Made by a program: the position numbers and the translations under genes. Shown here piece after piece: positions 40,272 through 46,600 of a stretch of 48,501 nt of DNA (position 1 is its first letter; the number at the start of each line of letters is the position of its first letter). The notes below the pieces were generated by a model. That model had not been told where the DNA came from and searched no databases. It saw only the letters and a list, made by a program, of their open reading frames with translations. Origin of the DNA: Oceanospirillaceae bacterium (GTDB taxonomy: Bacteria; Pseudomonadota; Gammaproteobacteria; Pseudomonadales; Balneatricaceae); the NCBI GenBank assembly GCA_013215445.1, contig JABSRA010000032.1:1-48501 (forward strand), read 5' to 3'.

Positions 40272-40505
40272 TTACTCGCTATCAAAGGGGACGCTGGCTA
40301 ACTCGCCGTTTTTTTCGGTTAAAACGTGCACTTTTTGCTCAGCTTTGTCGAGCATCGTTTGACATTGACGAGTGAGTTTAACTCCCTCTTCAAAAGCGAT
40401 TAAAGAATCATCAAGCGATAAATCCCCCGTCTCCATTTTTGTCACTAAATTTTCTAAATCTGCGAGTGAGTGCTCAAAAGAAACGGCTTTTTTACGGGAA
40501 GTCAT
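40272..40505 (-). CDS. xseB: Exodeoxyribonuclease VII small subunit
   Basis: A 77-residue helical protein that assembles on XseA to form exonuclease VII. The sequence has the family pattern [20 protein letters not shown], then [14 protein letters not shown], predicted as two antiparallel helices. It heads the minus-strand operon with ispA and dxs, six bp ahead of ispA. Confidence 0.95.
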   Translation of the reverse strand: MTSRKKAVSFEHSLADLENLVTKMETGDLSLDDSLIAFEEGVKLTRQCQTMLDKAEQKVHVLTEKNGELASVPFDSE

Positions 40506-40942
40506 GGTGTTACCTGTGTAGTACTTTTAAAGTGTAGGAGGATGATACCTTGTACTGATAATAATAGGCACTGAATGTTATCAAGTCTCGCAAAAAGCTA
40601 ATGCTAAACTATGCAGCTGTCCCCGAACAAGCTATATTGAATATGTTTTCTAGCAAAAGCTCAATATGTAATAGTATCTGCCGATATATCATTAACTTAG
40701 GGAAGCTTAGCGAGAAAGTAAGGGTTTTTAGTAAATGTTTTGTCGTACCGCTACTACCGCAGCACTGACTCAGCAGAGTGAAAAGTTGCAGATTTAATTT
40801 TCTTTTATATACTTTTTATCGAACTAGGGCATTGAGTAAACAACAACGATATAGATAACCCGCATCGTCAACAGTAAATTTACACCCAGTTATTATCAAT
40901 AAAACAGATATACAGCGAGCACTGTAGTTAAAGGAGTTTCAT
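40506..40942. other. Divergent intergenic region xseB/pomA
   Basis: 437 bp, AT-rich. A GCCGATAT (40680-40687) resembles the -10 box of flagellar sigma-28 promoters but no TAAA lies at proper spacing, and it is over 250 bp from pomA. AAAGGAG (40930-40936) is the pomA ribosome site. No gene seen. Confidence 0.5.
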
Positions 40943-41701
40943 GTGGATATAGCCACGATTGTTGGTTTGTTAGGTGCTTTCGGCATCGTTATCGCCGCCA
41001 TGGCCACCGGGGGTGATTTAGGTGTTTTCGTTAACACTCCATCAATGTTGATTGTAATTGGGGGAGCTACCTTCGTTGTACTGATTAAATTTACCTTGGC
41101 GCAATTTCTCAGCGTCGGTAAAGTGATGGGCAACGCATTTATGTTTAAGTCCGTCAAAATTGAAGATATTATTGCTGAAACCGTCGACATGGCAGATGCC
41201 GCTCGCAAAGGTGGGCTACTGTCACTGGAAGATAAAAAGGCCAGTGTTGATTTTATGAACCGAGGTATACAACTGCTGGTGGATGGCCACGACCCCGAAG
41301 TGGTAAGAACACTGTTAAATAAAGAGAAGAAACTAACCACCGACCGACACTCTGCCGCGATTAATATTTTTAAGGCAATAGGTGATGTTGGCCCGGCGAT
41401 GGGCATGATTGGTACGCTGGTTGGATTGGTGCAAATGTTATCGAACATGAGTGATCCTAAGTCGATTGGCCCGTCGATGGCGGTAGCGCTGTTGACAACA
41501 TTGTACGGCTCAATGCTGGCGACCATGTTTGCATTGCCGATTGCCGATAAACTAGAAATCCGACGAGATGAAGAAGAACTCAATCAGGCTTTAATTATCG
41601 ATGGCCTGCTGGCTATTCAAGCGGGGCAAAACCCGAGAGTAATAGAACAGATGCTGCTTAATTACTTGCCGGAGAAAAAGCGTCCAGTGGAAGAGGATTA
41701 A
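40943..41701 (+). CDS. pomA: Flagellar motor stator protein PomA (MotA family, sodium type)
   Basis: Stator subunit that turns ion flow into rotor torque, 252 residues. Four membrane segments are seen, at about 2-22, 30-50, 145-165 and 180-200, with a cytoplasmic loop between the second and third. The N-terminus MDIATIVGLLGAFGIVIAAM and the KFTLAQF segment resemble Vibrio PomA more than E. coli MotA, so sodium coupling is likely. The start is GTG (40943): the overlapping ATG at 40941 hits a stop after three codons, and AAAGGAG lies six bases upstream of the GTG. pomB follows after five bp. Confidence 0.93.
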   Translation: MDIATIVGLLGAFGIVIAAMATGGDLGVFVNTPSMLIVIGGATFVVLIKFTLAQFLSVGKVMGNAFMFKSVKIEDIIAETVDMADAARKGGLLSLEDKKASVDFMNRGIQLLVDGHDPEVVRTLLNKEKKLTTDRHSAAINIFKAIGDVGPAMGMIGTLVGLVQMLSNMSDPKSIGPSMAVALLTTLYGSMLATMFALPIADKLEIRRDEEELNQALIIDGLLAIQAGQNPRVIEQMLLNYLPEKKRPVEED

Positions 41702-41706
41702 CCAAG

Positions 41707-42639
41707 ATGTCTGAAGAAGCTGAAGATTGTCCAGTCTGTGTCCCCGGTCTGCCAGCCTGGCTGGCCACCTTTGGGGATTTAATGGCGTTATTGATGTGCT
41801 TTTTCGTGTTGCTTTTGTCATTTTCAGAAATGGATGTACTTAAATTTAAGCAGCTTGCTGGCTCAATGCGTGAGGCTTTTGGGGTACAGAACCAAATTAA
41901 GGTAGAAGACGTTCCCAAGGGAACCTCCATCATTGCCCAAGAATTTTCCCCCGGTCGCCCCGAGCCGACTCCACTCAATGAAATTCGGCAGATGACCGTC
42001 AATAATGATATGAATACCTTGGATATTCGATCGGAAAAAGGCGAGTCAGATCTGTTAGATAGCTTACAGGGAGAGGCTGACCGGCAGCGTGAAGAACAGA
42101 AAAAGGAACAGGCCAAGAGAGATGCCATACAATTTGCTGCAGTACTCTCTCAAGAGATCGATGAGGGTAGTATTGAGATTGAAACCGACGGCAAGAAAAT
42201 TATTATACGCGTTCAAGAAAAAGGTTCGTTTGTCTCGGGGTCGGCTAGACTTAAAGACGATTATATTCCGGTTATCGCTAAAATCCGTGATTTACTGTTG
42301 AGCATAAAAGGCAAAATTAGCATCGAAGGTCACACTGATAATGTGCCGGCTGATGGGAAAGTATTTGTCTCGAACTGGGATCTATCATCGGCTCGCGCCC
42401 TCGCTGTGGCCAATGAAATATTTGCCGATGTCAGGATTCAGCAGAAGAAATTTGAAATAGTGGGACGCTCCAGTACCCGCCCGCTAGTGCCGAATAATAC
42501 CGCGGCCAATCGTGCCACCAATCGCCGAGTGGAGATCATTATTGAGCGCGGTAAAGATAATGAAAAAATTGACCGTATCAAAGTTCGAGAAGCAACCGAT
42601 ACTGACGCGGAAGTATTGCGCAGCGAAGAGATCTTCTAG
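41707..42639 (+). CDS. pomB: Flagellar motor stator protein PomB (MotB family, sodium type)
   Basis: 310 residues; anchors the stator to peptidoglycan. A single membrane helix (about 20-42) carries the ion-binding Asp24 in FGDLMALLMCFF, at the same position as Vibrio PomB. LLLSFSEMDVLKFKQLAGSM and the KGTSIIAQEFSPGRPEPTP segment also match the PomB subgroup. A Gln/Glu/Lys-rich linker (about 110-145) is followed by the OmpA-like peptidoglycan-binding domain with IEGHTDNVPADG and SSARALAVANEI. Its partner pomA is five bp upstream. No other flagellar genes are in the window. Confidence 0.94.
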   Translation: MSEEAEDCPVCVPGLPAWLATFGDLMALLMCFFVLLLSFSEMDVLKFKQLAGSMREAFGVQNQIKVEDVPKGTSIIAQEFSPGRPEPTPLNEIRQMTVNNDMNTLDIRSEKGESDLLDSLQGEADRQREEQKKEQAKRDAIQFAAVLSQEIDEGSIEIETDGKKIIIRVQEKGSFVSGSARLKDDYIPVIAKIRDLLLSIKGKISIEGHTDNVPADGKVFVSNWDLSSARALAVANEIFADVRIQQKKFEIVGRSSTRPLVPNNTAANRATNRRVEIIIERGKDNEKIDRIKVREATDTDAEVLRSEEIF

Positions 42640-42661
42640 ACTAAAGGTTGCAGGCAACAAT

Positions 42662-42683
42662 GATTGCATTGCACGCAATCTTT
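42662..42683 (+). terminator. Weak terminator candidate after pomB
   Basis: GATTGC and GCAATC form a 6-bp stem around ATTGCAC, followed by only three T. It lies 23 bp after the pomB stop codon. The stem is short, so this is tentative. Confidence 0.3.
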
Positions 42684-43040
42684 AGGTTAATCATGGGTGT
42701 TTCTTGGTGGCGACTCTCAGACTATACCGGTGGCTTTACCTCTATAGATAAAGCCTAACGCGCCTGCGAGGGATGTTATCCAAAGTCGCATAAAATAAAT
42801 CCAGTTTCAGCTTAAATACTCTCTCCTCAGATTTTCCTAATCAGCCATATTTCAATGCTGCATTGATAGCGCAGTGTGGCTTTATGTGAGGTTACATTTT
42901 CGTAACATGCCGCTATCATTAAGAATTATTAATCCTGCTTGCCGGCAAAAGCTCAACATCAGCTGAATTATTTATATTTATCAATAGTAGTGCCCAACCT
43001 GGCAGTGCCTCCTACCGACCTCCAGTAAACAAAGCAGCCG

Positions 43041-43064
43041 GGCTTTTAATGTATTTTAAAAGCC
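43041..43064 (+). repeat. Hairpin in the pomB-adhesin gap
   Basis: GGCTTTTAA and TTAAAAGCC form a perfect 9-bp stem with a 6-base loop. It has no T-run after it, so it is not a normal terminator. It sits about 570 bp ahead of the adhesin start codon and may be part of a structured RNA or a regulator site. Confidence 0.5.
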
Positions 43065-43637
43065 TATGCCAGATGCAGGCATGGTGCTCACAGCAAAGCT
43101 AAGTGCCACCCTGTCTGAGTCCAACCAGTCGGCCTGTATTTGTCACCTAGACTATCGACTATGCATATTAGGGAATTTTTCGGCGCTTGCTTGAAGGAGG
43201 GTTCGATCTTTATCTGGTGTGCCGAAGAGGTATGCACGACTGATAACCCGCAGCCAAGTTCTAGTCGAGACAACGGTAAGACTCTAATGATGTGGACTAG
43301 TAGAGCCTAATAATTTTTCATCTCCTGTCAATTATGACCAAGTGCTAAGCATCATTAGTTTGGTTAGATTTTTAATTAACGGTCACTATTTGCTAACGTT
43401 TAATAAATAAATAATGCTGATAAAAAAGCACTTTATTGGCGACGCTTAAACTATGTTGATGCAGAGTATTGATGGCTGAATGTGAAATGAAAAACTGATT
43501 ATTTATGATTAAATTTTAAACACTTGTCGCTCAAAGGTAATCTCTATTATTTAATTACTTTTTACCAACCTAAACCAGAATAATTGAAAATCTCTACTAC
43601 ACTTAATCTAGCGTTAATCTTATTAGGTGGTAGAAGA

Positions 43638-46600
43638 ATGGCAACATTAGTAGGTGTAGTAAATTCGATTCAGGGACAAATTCTCATCACTGGTTTATCG
43701 GGCATTGCTAAAGTGTTAATCGTGGGGGATACGCTTGATAGTGATTCGCTACTGTCCGGATCAGAGACAAGCCAAACGGTGGTCGTCACTCTTAATAATG
43801 GTCAGAGTATCAGTTTAGCTCAAGGGCAGCAGTGGCAATCGCAAAAGGGTGTATTTACCCCTCCCAATAGTGCCGATAATACCAGTGCCAGCACTGAAGA
43901 AAATTCGTTAGAGGGGCGGGCAGCTGATGCTGCTGTACCGACCGAGAGACCGAATTTGTCAGCCGCTGAGGAGGGCCCAGTACCTCTGATAGATAAGATT
44001 AGCAGCGAAATTATAGCACCGACTAATGCAGGAGAATCCAATCCTACTCGATCGGAGGATGCTGCGCAGAATTCAGAGGCGCAGCAACCAAGAAGCCCCG
44101 CTGCGGGATACAGAGAAGGTCACTCGGAATACCGTGTATCCAGAGCGGGAGATCAGAGCAGTGATTCAGGGCGGGTAACGCGCACTGCAGAGGAAATTCG
44201 TCCGCTAGCAGAGTCATACAGCAACAGTTCTCTGAGGCCACAAACCTTCAACAATACTTTCAGTGGACTCTCTTATAATTCCAGTTTTCAGAGCTTTCGC
44301 GACGCTTTTTATAAGTTATTCGATGGTGGGCGTGTCCCCAGTTTAATAGAGCTGAGAAACTTAGGCATCAGTGGCCTGACGGTAGATAACATCAGTGGTG
44401 TGCAGCATAATATTATTAATAATAAAGATAATATTCACAGTTTATTAGATTTGCAAAATGTTACGAATGAGGCGATTGCGGCGCTGATGAGCATCGTTGA
44501 CGCGGCCGGTGATAACAGTGCCAGTGGTGCAGTGATCACTTTGGACAGCTATCGTATCATCGGTGTCACAGGGGTGACGAGCGCCAACCAAGAGATGATC
44601 AATTCCGTGTTTAATCAGCCGGGTCTGACGGGCAGTGACGTCAACACAGTGGCGGAAATTCAGGCCATCGTCGATAGTTACAACCTGATTTTGTTGGCTG
44701 CCGATGGCATCGATAACGACGCTGTCAGCCCGGCAATAGAAGATTACACAAACTTAGGTATCAGTGGGGTCGACAGCGCCTTTGAAGTGGGACTGCTCGG
44801 CGAGTTGCTGGATATTAAAAGTCCGGCGCAAGTCAATACTGTGAGTAAAATACAACAGTTGGCCGATGCCGTGCAAGCATTACAGGATGCGGTAGCGGGA
44901 GCTGCAGAGCTACCCACGCAGGCTCAGCTAGAGCGTTTAGGTTTTGCCAACATCAGTGCAGATACGCTGGCGGCGGTGCAACAGGCGCTGCGTGACAGTG
45001 CGGATGATGGCAGTGCCATACAGACTTTGGCACAATTACAGAGTCTGGTCAACGGCGCGATCAGTAGTGCAGAGGATGCTCTGCAGCAGATACAGAATGC
45101 GGCACACAATGACAGTGCCAATGCTGGCAACCCGACACTGGGGACCTACAGTAGCGCTGGGATCAGCGGTGTTAACGGCGCAAATCTAGCGTCTATCAAC
45201 AGCGTACTCAACGATGCACAGGTGGGGGCAGCCGAAACGGATAGTTTTATCGAAATTCAAGCGATCGTCGACAGCTACAACATCATATTAACGGCGGCCG
45301 ATGGCAGCGCCAATAACGCCACCAAGCCCAGCCAGCAGGACTATATTAACTTGGGGATTAGCGGCATAGACAGCAGTGTTAAAGCATCGCTGTTAGGCGA
45401 TGTGCTGGATAGTAAAAACCGCGTCGATGTTGATAGTGTCAGCGAACTACAATTGCTGGCGGATGCGATCAGTGAACTGTTGGCCAGCGCGGCGGGTGCA
45501 GGCACCCCCAGCCAGGCGCAGTTGGAACTGTTGGGGATCACCGGTATTACAGTGGGCAACATGCCGGCGATCCTCAATGCCCTGGCAGCCACAGAGGATG
45601 ACGGCAGTGATATTGCCGCACTGCAAGATCTGCAGACGCTTATTTATAACACCACAGTGGCCACCCAGTTGGCCCTGACCACCATCAGCGACGCCGCTCA
45701 AAATGATAGCGCCACGCTGACCAGCCCGGATTTGGCTACCTATATCAGCGCTGGCATTAGCGGCATCAGCAACGGCAACCTGGCGGCGATTAACTCGGCA
45801 CTAAACAGTGCCAGCATCACAGGCACCGATGTGGACACAGTGGCTGAAATTCAAGCCATTGTGGATACTTACAACAAAATATTGGCGGCGGCGGATGGTA
45901 TCGATGATGATGATAGCAGCCCGACTCAAAGTGACTACAGTGACTTAGGTATTAGCGGTATCGATACCGCCAACGAGGTCAGCCTGCTCGGAGATGTGAT
46001 CGACACCCGCCCGACGGATGCGGTGCAGAGCCTCGATCAGGTGCAGGCGCTGGCCGATGCGGTGCAGGCGGTCATGGATGCGGCGGCCGGTACCACTGGC
46101 GCCCCGAGTAGCGCCCAGCTGACACTGCTGGGCCTGAATGGGGTCACGGATGACAATCTAATCGCGGTACAAAATGCACTGCAAAGTACTAGTGATGATG
46201 GCAGTGCGGTGGCCAGCTTGGATGATCTTAACAGCCTGGTCAATACCGCCATCAGCAACGTCGCCAACGCGTTAGCCAGCATTAGTGCGGCGGCGCAGGC
46301 CGATAGTGCCACCGACAGTACCCCGGCATTAAGTGCCTACCTGAGCGCCGGTGTCACTGGGATCAGTGGCGCCAATCTAGCGGCGATCAATAGCGCCCTG
46401 AACAGCGCCGCAGTGAATGGCGAGGCCACAAATAGCCGCGAAGAATTACAGGCCTTGGTCGACAGCTATAACGCCATCCTCACGGTGGCCGATGGTATCG
46501 ATAACGATGGTACGTCCCCCAGTCTCTCAGATTACGCCACCATTGGTGTGATTGGTATTGATAGTGCCGGTGAAGTGAGTTTGCTCGGCGATGTGCTCGA

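Larger units (their letters stand above)
42640..43637. other. Long non-coding region ahead of the giant adhesin gene
   Basis: 998 bp with no supportable gene. Towards 43500-43630 it becomes very AT-rich, fitting a promoter and leader. A clear hairpin lies at 43041-43064, and short inverted repeats (ATGCC...GGCAT) follow at 43065-43083. A 61-codon minus-strand frame at 43088-43273 has no recognisable support. Such a long upstream region suits heavy regulation of the adhesin gene. Confidence 0.55.

Noticed and set aside
40680..40687. Sigma-28-type -10 box (GCCGATAT) for pomA
   Set aside because: No TAAA element at the required spacing and it is over 250 bp from the start codon.
40939..41583. 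214-codon minus-strand frame opposite pomA
   Set aside because: Antisense shadow of pomA; Ser/Ile/Thr-rich low-complexity product without support.
43020..43090. Possible GEMM (c-di-GMP-I) riboswitch ahead of the adhesin
   Set aside because: ACAAAGC, a following GGGCTTTT...AAAAGCC arm and ATGCCAG look faintly similar, but the GGCAAACC and tetraloop segment expected on the 5' side is absent. A covariance-model scan would decide.
43088..43273. 61-codon minus-strand frame in the pomB-adhesin gap
   Set aside because: No convincing ribosome site or recognisable family; length is expected by chance.
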